A DNA stretch of 64,000 nucleotides from CAVQBP01 sp963710745 (GCA_963710745.1 CAVQBP010000024.1:186001-250000), one strand, 5' to 3'; shown: positions 28,001-36,609, counted from the first letter of the stretch. The notes: generated by a model from the letters alone, not told the origin. Made by a program: numbers and translations.

Positions 28001-29258
28001 AAATTATAGGATCTTTTCTATCAACAACTTTTCTTGCACTTTTTACGGTTTTATTATGTCCTCTATCGATTAACTTTCTAATAATAAAAGGTTTAAAGAG
28101 TTCGACTGCCATATCTTTAGGCAATCCGCACTGATGAAGCTTAAGTTCAGGACCAACAACAATAACTGAACGACCTGAATAATCGACTCTTTTACCGAGA
28201 AGATTCTGACGGAACCGGCCTTGTTTTCCTTTCAGCATATCGCTCAAAGATTTTAAAGGTCTGTTATTATCACTCCTTACTGCACTACCGCGACGTGAAT
28301 TATCAAACAATGCATCAACAGATTCCTGGAGCATTCTTTTTTCATTTCTTAAAATTACTTCAGGAGCTTTGATATCAATTAATCTTTTTAGACGGTTATT
28401 TCTAATTATAACTCTTCTATAAAGATCATTTAAATCGCTGGTAGCAAATCTCCCACCTTCAAGGGGAACTAAAGGTCTTAATTCAGGAGGAATAACAGGG
28501 ATATAATTTAAGACCATCCATTCGGGTTTGTTTGCAACTTTAGTTTCATCTTCTTTAAAAGCTTCAAGCACTCTCAATCTTTTAAGAAGATCAGCTTTTT
28601 TCTGCTGAGATGTTTCTTCTTTTAATTGAGCTCTTAAATCTTTAGAAAGCTGCTCAACATCAGTATGCTTTAAGATATCTTTTACAGCATCACCACCGAT
28701 TTTAGCTACAAATTTCTTAGGATCATTTTCTTCCAGTTTATCGTTACCTTCGGGAATAGAATTGATCACTTCGAAATACTGATCTTCGGAAATCAAATCA
28801 AGTCTATGCAAACCTGTTGGACCCGGATTTAAAACCACATAAGATTCATAATAAATGATTTTTTCAAGTTCTTTTAAACTGAGACCAATAATATTTCCGA
28901 TTTTTGAAGGTTGAGCTCTAAAAAACCAAATGTGAACAACCGGAACAGCAAGGGCAATATGCCCCATTCTTTCACGGCGGACACTTTTTTGAGTAACTTC
29001 GACACCGCATCTGTCACAAATAATACCTTTATATCGTATTCTTTTATATTTACCACAGAAGCATTCCCAATCACGTGTAGGACCAAATATTTTTTCACAG
29101 AACAATCCGTCTTTTTCCGGTCTGAAGGATCTATAGTTGATTGTTTCAGGTTTTGTTACTTCTCCATAAGATCTGGACAATATATCATCAGGGCTAGCAA
29201 GACTAATAGTAATATTATTAATATCCCGCATTGCATTTTCTTGAACTCTGTAAGGCAT
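25026..29258 (-). CDS. rpoC: RNA polymerase beta' subunit
   Basis: Catalytic subunit of RNA polymerase. The 1410-residue protein has the N-terminal zinc site (CFCGKYKRIRYKGIICDRCG), the catalytic triad motif NADFDGDQM, the rudder/bridge region and the second zinc site (CESKRGVCAKCYGRNL). The C terminus ends with an acidic ATKEEVQAQ. It follows rpoB after an 85-base gap holding a GC-rich palindrome and is followed by a terminator. Confidence 0.99.
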   Translation of the reverse strand: MPYRVQENAMRDINNITISLASPDDILSRSYGEVTKPETINYRSFRPEKDGLFCEKIFGPTRDWECFCGKYKRIRYKGIICDRCGVEVTQKSVRRERMGHIALAVPVVHIWFFRAQPSKIGNIIGLSLKELEKIIYYESYVVLNPGPTGLHRLDLISEDQYFEVINSIPEGNDKLEENDPKKFVAKIGGDAVKDILKHTDVEQLSKDLRAQLKEETSQQKKADLLKRLRVLEAFKEDETKVANKPEWMVLNYIPVIPPELRPLVPLEGGRFATSDLNDLYRRVIIRNNRLKRLIDIKAPEVILRNEKRMLQESVDALFDNSRRGSAVRSDNNRPLKSLSDMLKGKQGRFRQNLLGKRVDYSGRSVIVVGPELKLHQCGLPKDMAVELFKPFIIRKLIDRGHNKTVKSARKVVDRKDPIIWDILAKIIEGHPILLNRAPTLHRLGIQAFQPILIDGRAIQLHPMVCTAFNADFDGDQMAVHVPLSYEAQLEAALLMLSSHNILSPQNGSPIVVPTQDIVLGCYYLTKLREGEKGEGMQFGSSDEVLIAYNSKVVGLHARIKVKIDGEMIETTVGRVIFNQIVPKEMGYFNQLLIKKTFGGFIGQMFLKLGNKVTAKFLDDLKDIGFRYSTAGGLSVSYGDMIIPEEKESLITKADKKVEAILNEHEQGVITDAERYNKIIDVWTHTTNDVARALMDKIKGHNQGFNSLHMMVDSGARGSQEQVRQLAGMRGLMMKPQKTLSGQAGEIIENPIVANFKEGLSVLEYFISTHGARKGLADTALKTADAGYLTRRLVDVSQDVIITEIDCGTILGIEVTALKDVEQEREPLGERITGRVAQEDVYDPRTDELIISAGEMITEDIADKIEDSNIDSVYIRTVLTCESKRGVCAKCYGRNLTNGKLVEIGESVGIIAAQSIGEPGTQLTLRTFHLGGTSSRIASQSQVEASTEGTIKFERIRYVEKSDFLGTVKVVTGRRGSIGIYDDNNRQMKKYDVPYGAELVVSDGQKVKKRQPLYNHDPYNAVILSDLAGRVRFVDLVDGVTLQQVTDEQTGHVQKVVIESKDKTLTPSISIEAEDGTKKSFNIPTRAYLSVEEGESIAPGTILAKISKQATKSRDITGGLPRVTELFEARSPQEPAIVSEIEGTVKFGARKKGSREILVSAPDGSDEKKYNVPLGKHILVQENDEIPAGEKITDGPINPHDILKIKGTSAVQEYLVNEIQDVYRLQGVKINDKHIEVIVRQMLQKIKIVSPGDTRFLEEDIVGRNEFIEENEKISSMIYIEDKGDSRYKDGQLIIKSKLREINGDLSRKDKKQIISHDAYPATFEHVLLGITQAALSTESFISAASFQETTKVLANAATEAKIDHLLGLKENVVMGHLIPAGTGLKKYRNIILKVEVTPVEEATKEEVQAQ

Positions 29259-29292
29259 AATTTTTATCTCCTAATTTCTAAGTGAAATAATA

Positions 29293-29333
29293 CTGCCTAA
29301 AAAAGGCAGACATGCCTGCCTGCCGCAGGCAGG
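29293..29333. repeat. GC-rich palindrome in the rpoB-rpoC gap
   Basis: CCTGCCTGC (29315-29323), one base, then GCAGGCAGG (29325-29333) form a near-perfect palindrome. Just upstream TGCC (29293-29296) and GGCA (29305-29308) can form a second small stem. The base composition is far more GC-rich than the surrounding DNA. It can fold as a hairpin in the rpoBC mRNA; there is no T-run, so it is not an intrinsic terminator. Confidence 0.8.
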
Positions 29334-29343
29334 TTCAAAGTAA

Positions 29344-32300
29344 TTAATTAATCTTAATATCAAGGCCTAATCCTTGAAGTTCCTTAATTAACACATTGAA
29401 CGATTCAGGAATATTTGGTTCCTGTAAATTTTCACCCTTAACAATTGCTTCATAAACTTTAGCTCTACCAGCAACATCATCACTTTTAACTGTTAATATT
29501 TCCTGTAGAATATGTGAAGCACCATATCCCTCGAGAGCCCATACTTCCATTTCACCGAATCTCTGACCGCCGAACTGAGCTTTACCACCCAGAGGCTGCT
29601 GTGTAATAAGGGAGTAAGGACCAATAGACCGGGCATGAATTTTATCATCTACAAGATGGCTTAACTTGAGCATATATATGTACCCGCACGTAACTTTCTG
29701 ATGGAATTTCTCTCCTGAACGGCCGTCATAAAGATCTGTTTTGCTTCCTCTTTCGAGCCCCGCTTTTTCAAGCCACTCATCAACATCTTCCATTTTTGCA
29801 CCGTCAAATATGGGAGTGGCAAATTTGACACCCAGTTTTTTACCAGCCCAACCTAATGCAGTTTCATACAACTGACCGAGGTTCATACGTGAAGGTACAC
29901 CAAGGGGGTTTAAAACGATATCTACCGGTGTCCCATCATTTAAATGCGGCATATCTTCCATAGGAACTATTTTTGCAACGACACCTTTGTTACCATGTCT
30001 TCCGGCCATTTTATCACCAACAGAAAGCTTACGTTTCTTAGCTACATAAACTTTAGCCAGCTTTACAATTCCAGGAGGAAGTTCATCACCACTGGTAATT
30101 TTAATTTTTTCTCTCTTATATTCTTCTTCAAGATCCGAAAGAGCATCAAAATAATTTTTAAATAGGGTTGTTATATGATTATTTAATTTTTTGGATTCAA
30201 ACCAATCAAGTGTGTAATCCAGCTTTGTAACATCATCCATTGAAGAAAAAGTTGAATCTTTAATAGTAGTATTATTTCTTAAAACAACACTGCCGTCAAG
30301 ATCTCTTATACCGGTAGTTGTCTGACCATCGGTCAGTTTGGTTAATTTTTCAACCAGTTTATCATAATTCTGGCTAAGAGACTGCTTATGATTATTTTCC
30401 AGATCATCGAGCATTTTCTTTTCTAACTTTTTCGAATCTGTATCTCTTCTCTTACGGCTGAATAATCTGGTTTTTATAACCGTACCTTTCAGTCCGGGAG
30501 GTGCTTTCAATGAAGCATCTTTAACATCACCGGCTTTATCTCCGAATATTGCCCGTAATAATTTTTCTTCAGGAGTCGGATCTGTTTCTCCCTTAGGAGT
30601 AATTTTACCAATCAGGATATCGCCTTCTTTTACTTCGGCACCTTCTCTTACTATACCATTTTCATCAAGATTCTTTACCGCTTCTTCACTAACGTTAGGT
30701 ATTTCCCTTGTCAGTTCTTCTTCACCTCGTTTAGTTTCCCGTACCTGCAATTCAAACTCTTCGATATGAATTGAAGTATAGATATCTTCGCTAACGACTC
30801 TTTCACTAATAACAATAGCGTCTTCAAAATTATATCCCCGCCACGGCATAAATGCTACAAGCACATTCCGGCCAAGAGCTAATTCACCCTGATCTGTAGA
30901 AGTTCCATCGGCAAGGACATCGCCTTTGGAAACCTTCTGACCTTCATTAACAATTGGACGCTGATTAACACAGGTTTCCTGGTTGGTTCCGTTAAATTTA
31001 GTTAGCTTATGAGTTACTCTCTTTACATCATCAAAAGAAGTTAGGGCATCAATACTGTTTGGATTTATATCATATTTAACAACAATATGATTTGCATCTA
31101 CACTTTCAATGGAACCATTGTCTTCAGCAACAATTATTGCACGGGAATCCGTAGCTAATTTCTTTTCCATACCAGTTCCTACAAGAGGTGTTTCCGGTCT
31201 TAACAAAGGAACCGCCTGACGCTGCATGTTGGAGCCCATCAAAGCTCTGTTAGCATCGTCATGTTCAAGAAATGGAATTAATGCAGCCGCAGCACTAACC
31301 AACTGAGCCGGAGCTACATCCATATATTGGATATTTTCAGGAAGAGCGATTGGAAATTCGCCTTTATATCTTGATTTAACCCTCTCATTTGAGAACTTCG
31401 ACTGTTCAGTCAAAGGTGCATTTGCTTGTGCAATAGTTTGTTGGTCCTCCTGCTCGGCAGTTAAATAATCAATTGAATCAAGAACTTTGCCTTTATCAAC
31501 TTTTCTGTACGGAGTTTCCAAAAATCCATACCTGTTTACTCTGGCATAAATAGTAAGTGAAGATATAAGCCCGATATTCGGACCTTCGGGAGTTTCAATC
31601 GGACATAAACGGCCATAATGAGTATAATGTACGTCTCTAACTTCAAACCCGGCACGTTCCCTGGTTAAACCGCCAGGTCCCAACGCCGACATTCTTCTTT
31701 TATGGGTCATTTCAGCCAGAGGATTTGTTTGATCCATAAATTGTGAAAGTTGATTTGTTCCAAAGAAAGCATTAATTACGCTGCTTAATGTTCTTGCATT
31801 AACAAGATCCTGAGGAGTAAAACTTTCAGTATCGCGCATATTCATTCTTTCTTTTATTGTACGAGCCATACGCGCCATACCTATATTGAATTGCTGGCCA
31901 AGCTGTTCACCAACAGTTCTTACTCTTCTATTTCCCAGATGATCGATATCGTCAACCGCTTCATTTCCTGCTCTTAGCTTGATGATATATTTCATTATAG
32001 AAATTATATCTTCAATAGTAAGAATAGTAGTGGTTTCCGGAATTTTCAATTTAAGCTTGTCATTCATTCTATGACGACCAACATCGCCTAAATCATAACG
32101 TTTATCATTAAAGAAAAGCTTATCAATTAATGCCTGGGCAGTATCCATATCTGGTGCTTCACCAGAACGCAGCTGGCGATAAATGGCATACAAAGCTTCT
32201 TCTTTTGTATGTGAAGTATCTTTTCTTAATGTATTTACAATAAAATCGTGATCAGGCGATGTCTCAAGGCTAATAAATTTTAAAGTAGTAACTTCGGCTT

Positions 32301-33108
32301 CTTTTAAACGCTCAATATCATCTTCAACAAGAACACTATCTTTTGTAAGAAATATTTCACCAGTTGACATATCAAATACATCACTTGCAATAGTTCTACC
32401 AATATATTCTTCAATTTTAACTTTATTTACGTCAACTTCTTCAACCAAATTGAATAGATTTAAGATTTCTTCATCTGATTCATAGCCCAACGCCCGAAGC
32501 AAAGTAGTAGATGGAAATTTCTTTCTTCTATCTATATATACAAACATTACATGATTGATGTCAGTTGCAAATTCTACCCATGAACCTCTTAAAGGAATAA
32601 TCCTGGCGGAATAAATTGGAGTACCGTTCGGATGAACAGTTTGTGAAAAAGCAACTCCCGGTGATCTATGAAGCTGAGAAACTACGACTCTTTCTGCACC
32701 ATTTATTATAAAGGTCCCTTTTTCAGTCATAAAGGGAAGATTCCCAAGGTAAACTTCCTGTTCTACAGTATTAACAAATTCTTCTGTTTCGGGATCTTTT
32801 GTAGATAATCTCAGTTTTCCTTTTAACGGAGCAGAGAAAGTTAATCCTCTTTCCAAACATTCCATTACGGAATACCTAGGTTTTTCGATATTATATTCAA
32901 TAAAATCCAGTCTGTAATTCTCTTTATTATCAAAGATGGGGAAATTTGAGCTAAATACTGCCTGAAGACCTTTATTTTCCCTTTTCCCAGGTAAAATTTT
33001 TAATTGAGCAAAATCCTCGAATGAATCCGTTTGAACAGATAAAAGATCGGGAGGATCTATTATCGAGGAAATTTTTCCGAAGGAAATTCTATGATTATTA
33101 TTATTCAA
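29344..33108 (-). CDS. rpoB: RNA polymerase beta subunit
   Basis: Forms the catalytic core together with beta'. The protein has the rifampicin-pocket region (GTNQLSQFMDQTNPLAEMTHKRR), KMAGRHGNKG and the C-terminal block GGKAQFGGQRFGEMEVWALE. I place the start at the TTG at 33108 (1254 residues): GGAGG stands six bases before it. A GTG at 33132 is in frame but has no such site, and would put this GGAGG inside the gene. Follows rplL after a 150-base leader. Confidence 0.97.
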   Translation of the reverse strand: MNNNNHRISFGKISSIIDPPDLLSVQTDSFEDFAQLKILPGKRENKGLQAVFSSNFPIFDNKENYRLDFIEYNIEKPRYSVMECLERGLTFSAPLKGKLRLSTKDPETEEFVNTVEQEVYLGNLPFMTEKGTFIINGAERVVVSQLHRSPGVAFSQTVHPNGTPIYSARIIPLRGSWVEFATDINHVMFVYIDRRKKFPSTTLLRALGYESDEEILNLFNLVEEVDVNKVKIEEYIGRTIASDVFDMSTGEIFLTKDSVLVEDDIERLKEAEVTTLKFISLETSPDHDFIVNTLRKDTSHTKEEALYAIYRQLRSGEAPDMDTAQALIDKLFFNDKRYDLGDVGRHRMNDKLKLKIPETTTILTIEDIISIMKYIIKLRAGNEAVDDIDHLGNRRVRTVGEQLGQQFNIGMARMARTIKERMNMRDTESFTPQDLVNARTLSSVINAFFGTNQLSQFMDQTNPLAEMTHKRRMSALGPGGLTRERAGFEVRDVHYTHYGRLCPIETPEGPNIGLISSLTIYARVNRYGFLETPYRKVDKGKVLDSIDYLTAEQEDQQTIAQANAPLTEQSKFSNERVKSRYKGEFPIALPENIQYMDVAPAQLVSAAAALIPFLEHDDANRALMGSNMQRQAVPLLRPETPLVGTGMEKKLATDSRAIIVAEDNGSIESVDANHIVVKYDINPNSIDALTSFDDVKRVTHKLTKFNGTNQETCVNQRPIVNEGQKVSKGDVLADGTSTDQGELALGRNVLVAFMPWRGYNFEDAIVISERVVSEDIYTSIHIEEFELQVRETKRGEEELTREIPNVSEEAVKNLDENGIVREGAEVKEGDILIGKITPKGETDPTPEEKLLRAIFGDKAGDVKDASLKAPPGLKGTVIKTRLFSRKRRDTDSKKLEKKMLDDLENNHKQSLSQNYDKLVEKLTKLTDGQTTTGIRDLDGSVVLRNNTTIKDSTFSSMDDVTKLDYTLDWFESKKLNNHITTLFKNYFDALSDLEEEYKREKIKITSGDELPPGIVKLAKVYVAKKRKLSVGDKMAGRHGNKGVVAKIVPMEDMPHLNDGTPVDIVLNPLGVPSRMNLGQLYETALGWAGKKLGVKFATPIFDGAKMEDVDEWLEKAGLERGSKTDLYDGRSGEKFHQKVTCGYIYMLKLSHLVDDKIHARSIGPYSLITQQPLGGKAQFGGQRFGEMEVWALEGYGASHILQEILTVKSDDVAGRAKVYEAIVKGENLQEPNIPESFNVLIKELQGLGLDIKIN

Positions 33109-33184
33109 TTTAAACCTCCAATTATTAATCACTAACTTTTACTATCGAGCTGAACATCTTTCAACATAAACAAAAATATAAAAA

Positions 33185-33229
33185 GCGATAGGACAGACTT
33201 CACCGCCTACCACTTTTTATATAAAAAGT
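33185..33229 (-). promoter_or_regulatory. Attenuator-like hairpins between rplL and rpoB
   Basis: On the minus strand an 8-bp stem (33213-33206 with 33192-33185, two G-U pairs, 13-base loop) is followed by the T-rich stretch 33184-33170. Overlapping its start is a perfect 18-bp palindrome, ACTTTTTATATAAAAAGT, at 33212-33229. The place matches the partial terminator that separates rplL from rpoB in E. coli. The function here is an inference. Confidence 0.5.
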
Positions 33230-33258
33230 ACATTGCTTCCAAGATTTATATATATTAA

Positions 33259-33642
33259 TTATTTTAATTCTACTGTTGCGCCGGCTTCTTCAAATTCTTT
33301 TTTAAGTTTTTCTGCTTCTTCTTTAGAAACACCTTCTTTGACAGGTTTGGGTGCAGAATCGACTAAATCTTTAGCTTCTTTTAAGCCAAGACCGGTATGA
33401 GCTCTTACAACTTTAATAACATTGATTTTCTTATCGCCAACAGACTGTAATATTACATCAAATTCGGTTTTTTCCTCAACGGGGGCAGCGCCTGCTCCGG
33501 CAGCAGCAGTTCCACCAGCTATTACAACCGGGGCAGCAGCAGTAACACCAAATTCTTCTTCCAGAGCTTTCTTCAAATCCGATGCTTCCATTAAGGACAG
33601 ACCTTTTATTTTCTCAACAATTTCAGCTACTTTTTCTGACAT
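33259..33642 (-). CDS. rplL: 50S ribosomal protein L7/L12
   Basis: Stalk protein that recruits translation GTPases. The 127-residue sequence has the N-terminal dimerisation helices (VEKIKGLSLMEASDLKKALEE), an Ala/Gly-rich hinge (~35-55) and the C-terminal factor-binding domain (KTEFDVILQSVGDKKINVIK, LGLKEAKDLVDSAPKPVK). Follows rplJ by 44 bases. Confidence 0.98.
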   Translation of the reverse strand: MSEKVAEIVEKIKGLSLMEASDLKKALEEEFGVTAAAPVVIAGGTAAAGAGAAPVEEKTEFDVILQSVGDKKINVIKVVRAHTGLGLKEAKDLVDSAPKPVKEGVSKEEAEKLKKEFEEAGATVELK

Positions 33643-33686
33643 TGATTTACTCCTAATAAATTAATTTACTAAAAAAATTACCAATT

Positions 33687-34211
33687 TTATGCTGCCTGTT
33701 TCTTAGAGATCTCATCGATCACACTTACAAGGTCTCTAATCACAGCATTAATAACACCTACAATACCGGAAGCTGGTGAATTCAAGCTGCCTAGTATACT
33801 TGCTATAATTTCTTTTTTAGATGGAAGAGACGCCAAATCATTTAATCTGCTGCCATCGTAATACTGGTCTTCAATATAACAAGCCTTAAGTGCTAACTTT
33901 TGTTTTTCATCAAAATATTTTTTGATGATTTTTGCAGGCACAACAGGACTGTTTTCATCAGTAAAAACATATCCTGTCATCCCAACCAAATGATCCGCCA
34001 GTTTATCATATTTACCGGATTCATCGAGAGCTCTTTTAAACAAAGTATTTTTAAAGACTTTGTATTTTACTCCCTCTTTACGGAATTGGTTTCGTATACC
34101 ATTTATATCTTCAACCGAGATTCCGCTGTAATCCGCCAGATAAACTGCAGTCGATTGATCAATCATTTCTTTAATTTCAGAAACGATCTCAGGTTTTTCA
34201 TTCTTATTCAT
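33687..34211 (-). CDS. rplJ: 50S ribosomal protein L10
   Basis: Base of the ribosomal stalk; binds L7/L12 dimers through its C-terminal helix and 23S rRNA through its N domain. The 174-residue sequence has STAVYLADYSGISVEDINGI, VKYKVFKNTLFKRAL and a C-terminal helix. In many bacteria L10 with L7/L12 represses its own mRNA; a structured leader is present just upstream. Confidence 0.98.
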   Translation of the reverse strand: MNKNEKPEIVSEIKEMIDQSTAVYLADYSGISVEDINGIRNQFRKEGVKYKVFKNTLFKRALDESGKYDKLADHLVGMTGYVFTDENSPVVPAKIIKKYFDEKQKLALKACYIEDQYYDGSRLNDLASLPSKKEIIASILGSLNSPASGIVGVINAVIRDLVSVIDEISKKQAA

Positions 34212-34214
34212 TTT

Positions 34215-34313
34215 TCTCCCATACCAAATAATAAATTATTGGTGCTGGCCTTTCCCGTAATTCTGCGGGATTTGAAGCATTTATTTTTTTGAGTGCGTAA
34301 ACTTTTTATTTTT
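34215..34313 (-). promoter_or_regulatory. Candidate L10 leader upstream of rplJ
   Basis: The 102-base gap between rplA and rplJ can form at least two stems on the minus strand: TCCCG with CGGGA (8-base loop) and ACCAATAAT with ATTATTTGGT. Genes of the rplJL type often carry an autoregulatory leader here. I cannot confirm the family consensus by eye, so this remains a candidate. Confidence 0.4.
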
Positions 34314-35006
34314 TTAATGAGTAGGAAGCTCTTCTTTAGAAATTTTCAATCCGGGACCCATCGTTGATGAAAGATATACACTTTTTACATATGTACCTTT
34401 TGCTGACGATGGTTTCATTTTTATAATTGTATTTAAAAATGCTTTTGCATTTTCTTCTAATTTTTCAGCTTCAAAATCAAGCTTACCTAATGCTGTATGC
34501 ACAATACCTGCCTTCTCTACTCTAAACTCTATTTTACCTGCTTTAACTTCTTTAACTGCCTGAGCCACATCCTGGGTAACGGTACCGCTTTTAGGATTCG
34601 GCATTAAACCTTTAGGACCTAATATTTTTCCTAACTTTCCCAATTCAGACATTGTATCCGGGGAAGCAACTATAACATCAACGTCTGTCCAGCCGCCTTT
34701 TATCTTTTCAATATATTCTTCAAAGCCGGCAAAATCTGCACCGGCATCCAGAGCTTCCTGAGATTTAGATTTAGTAATAACCAAAACTTTAACCTGTTTA
34801 CCGGTCCCGTTGGGTAAAGATACAGTACCCCTGATCATCTGATCGGCATGTCTTGGATCAACACCAAGTTTTATTGCACAATCAAGAGTTTCTGTAAATT
34901 TAACCTTAGACTGCTCTTTAAGCGTTTTTACAGCATCTATTATAGAATACTCTTTAGCTTTATCTATGTTTTTTGAAACTTCTTTATATCTTTTGGAGCT
35001 TTTCAT
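34314..35006 (-). CDS. rplA: 50S ribosomal protein L1
   Basis: Stalk protein that assists E-site tRNA release. I start it at the ATG at 35006 (MKSSKRYKEVSKNIDK, 230 residues), the family N terminus; the frame stays open upstream over the end of rplK. Conserved blocks are LGVDPRHADQMIRGTVSLP, GKILGPKGLMPNPKSGT and the end STMGPGLKI. Confidence 0.97.
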   Translation of the reverse strand: MKSSKRYKEVSKNIDKAKEYSIIDAVKTLKEQSKVKFTETLDCAIKLGVDPRHADQMIRGTVSLPNGTGKQVKVLVITKSKSQEALDAGADFAGFEEYIEKIKGGWTDVDVIVASPDTMSELGKLGKILGPKGLMPNPKSGTVTQDVAQAVKEVKAGKIEFRVEKAGIVHTALGKLDFEAEKLEENAKAFLNTIIKMKPSSAKGTYVKSVYLSSTMGPGLKISKEELPTH

Positions 35007-35037
35007 TTTTTCACCGTTTTGAAAGTCATATAAAAAA

Positions 35038-35463
35038 TTATTCTTCAACCGAAATACCCATGCTTCTGGCAGTTCCGGCAACCATACTCATAGCATGATC
35101 GACATCAAAAGCATTAAGGTCTGGCATCTTGAGCTCAGCAATCTCTTTTACCTGGTTTTTAGTTACTTTCCCGATTTTATTCCGGTTTGATTCAGCGGAA
35201 CCTTTTTCTACTTTTGCAGCTTTCTTTAAAAGGACTGCAGCAGGAGGAGTTTTAGTTATAAAAGTAAATGATTTATCTGCAAATACAGTAATTACTACAG
35301 GTATAATTAATCCTTCTTTTTCAGATGTTCTTGCATTAAATTGTTTACAGAACTCCATAATATTAACACCCTTCTGACCTAAAGCAGGGCCAACCGGAGG
35401 AGAAGGATTCGCTTTGCCGGCAGGGATTTGCAGCTTAATATATCCAGTTATCTTTTTAGCCAT
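35038..35463 (-). CDS. rplK: 50S ribosomal protein L11
   Basis: Part of the GTPase-associated centre and the thiostrepton-binding region. The 141-residue sequence has KLQIPAGKANPSPPVGPALG (residues 9-28), TKTPPAAVLLKKAA and the C-terminal block MVAGTARSMGI. It follows nusG by 20 bases. Confidence 0.98.
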   Translation of the reverse strand: MAKKITGYIKLQIPAGKANPSPPVGPALGQKGVNIMEFCKQFNARTSEKEGLIIPVVITVFADKSFTFITKTPPAAVLLKKAAKVEKGSAESNRNKIGKVTKNQVKEIAELKMPDLNAFDVDHAMSMVAGTARSMGISVEE

Positions 35464-35483
35464 ATAATTACTACCTTATAAAA

Positions 35484-36029
35484 TTATTTTTCCAATTCAG
35501 CTTGAACAAAATCGATTTCAACCGGGGTTTTTCTTCCAAAAATTGAAACCATCACTTTTATTTTCATTTTTTCTTCGTTTACTTCCTGAACAGTACCGCT
35601 GAAGTTATTGAACGGACCGTCAATGATTTTAACGATATCGCCGGATCTGAAAATAGTCTCCATTCTTTCCCCGGTTTCGTCCTGGCTAATACGGCCGACT
35701 ATTCTTTTAACTTCTTCCGGTTGTAAAGGATTAGGATTATTTTTTGTTCCAAGAAAACCCATTACACTTTGCGTATTTAAGATAAATTCCTTTACCTGGT
35801 TATCAAGATCTGCCTGAACCAATATATATCCCGGGAAGAAGTTTTTTGTTTTACTTTTTTTCTTTCCGTCTTTCACTTCAAAAACTTTTTCCATCGGAAC
35901 TAAAATTTCATCGATTTTAGCACGGAGCGTCTCGTTATCATCCAGCTCCGATTCAAGCAAAGTTTTAACTTTGTTTTCATGCCCAGAGAAGGTTCTAACT
36001 ACATACCACTTTTTATCCATAACCTGCAC
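35484..36029 (-). CDS. nusG: Transcription termination/antitermination factor NusG
   Basis: Binds RNA polymerase and couples it to Rho or to S10 on the ribosome. The 181-residue protein has the NGN domain (KKWYVVRTFSGHENKVKTLLE, FFPGYILVQADL) and a KOW domain (GDIVKIIDGPFNNFSGTVQE). The frame opens with a GTG directly after the secE stop; the ATG at 36020 is an alternative start. Confidence 0.97.
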   Translation of the reverse strand: MQVMDKKWYVVRTFSGHENKVKTLLESELDDNETLRAKIDEILVPMEKVFEVKDGKKKSKTKNFFPGYILVQADLDNQVKEFILNTQSVMGFLGTKNNPNPLQPEEVKRIVGRISQDETGERMETIFRSGDIVKIIDGPFNNFSGTVQEVNEEKMKIKVMVSIFGRKTPVEIDFVQAELEK

Positions 36030-36212
36030 TTAAAAAATTCCTTTAAATATTTGATTTATTGCCATGTCAATTACATAAGTGAAAGCAGCTATAATCAGAC
36101 AAACAACAATAACAACAGTAGTTGATTCTTTCAGTTCATCTTTGGTCGGCCAGGTAACCTTTTTCATTTCCTTCATTACATCATTGAAGAAGCCAATAAT
36201 TTTTTCTTTCAT
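36030..36212 (-). CDS. secE: Protein translocase subunit SecE
   Basis: Clamps the two halves of SecY. The 60-residue protein is the short one-helix form: an amphipathic segment (FFNDVMKEMKKVTWPTKDEL) followed by one membrane helix (STTVVIVVCLIIAAFTYVID). It lies between tRNA-Trp and nusG, the order conserved in most bacteria. Confidence 0.97.
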   Translation of the reverse strand: MKEKIIGFFNDVMKEMKKVTWPTKDELKESTTVVIVVCLIIAAFTYVIDMAINQIFKGIF

Positions 36213-36242
36213 GAATTTCTCTTTAAATCTTATAATTTACTG

Positions 36243-36316
36243 CACGTCAGGAGGGACTCGAACCCCCAACCTGCGGTTTTGGAGACCGCTGCTCTAGCCA
36301 ATTGAGCTACTGACGT
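36243..36316 (-). tRNA. tRNA-Trp (anticodon CCA)
   Basis: A 74-nt cloverleaf on the minus strand. Acceptor ACGTCAG pairs with CTGACGT, the anticodon stem GCGGT/ACCGC encloses loop CTCCAAA, and the discriminator is G. It lies 30 bases upstream of secE and 8 bases downstream of rpmG, the conserved tRNA-Trp-secE-nusG arrangement. Confidence 0.97.
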
Positions 36317-36324
36317 AACAATCA

Positions 36325-36474
36325 TTATTTTGTTTCTTTATGAATTGTATGTTTTTTATCCCAGCGGCAATATTTTTTATACTCTACTCTGCCGGGATGG
36401 TTACGTTTATTTTTGGTTGTAGTGTAATTTCTTCTTTTACACTCCGTACATTCTAAAGTTATAATATCTCTCAT
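36325..36474 (-). CDS. rpmG: 50S ribosomal protein L33
   Basis: A 49-codon gene from ATG at 36474 to TAA at 36325. The protein starts MRDIITLECTECKRRNYTTT and ends KKHTIHKETK. Of the two CxxC pairs of zinc-type L33, the first (Cys9, Cys12) is kept; in the second only Cys36 remains and the partner position is Asp39 (CRWD). It sits between tRNA-Thr and tRNA-Trp, where rpmG (and often tuf) is found in other phyla. Confidence 0.95.
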   Translation of the reverse strand: MRDIITLECTECKRRNYTTTKNKRNHPGRVEYKKYCRWDKKHTIHKETK

Positions 36475-36505
36475 AGTTTTTTATATTAAATTTTTCTAAA
36501 TAAAT

Positions 36506-36588
36506 TCCTTAATCCTAATCTTATTCTTAACCTCCTTAATCCTTCCAACAAAACAGAAAGATTAAGATTAGGAGTAAGATTAAGAACA
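36506..36588. repeat. AAGATT-type hexamer hairpin upstream of rpmG
   Basis: The right arm (36558-36587) is five degenerate hexamers (AAGATT, AAGATT, AGGAGT, AAGATT, AAGAAC). The left arm (36506-36545) is made of the complementary CTTAAT/CCTAAT words. The arms can pair imperfectly around a loop containing AAAACAG. The same loop word and related arms occur at 36808-36885. Confidence 0.65.
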
Positions 36589-36609
36589 CTGCATTAACAA
36601 ATACCTTAG

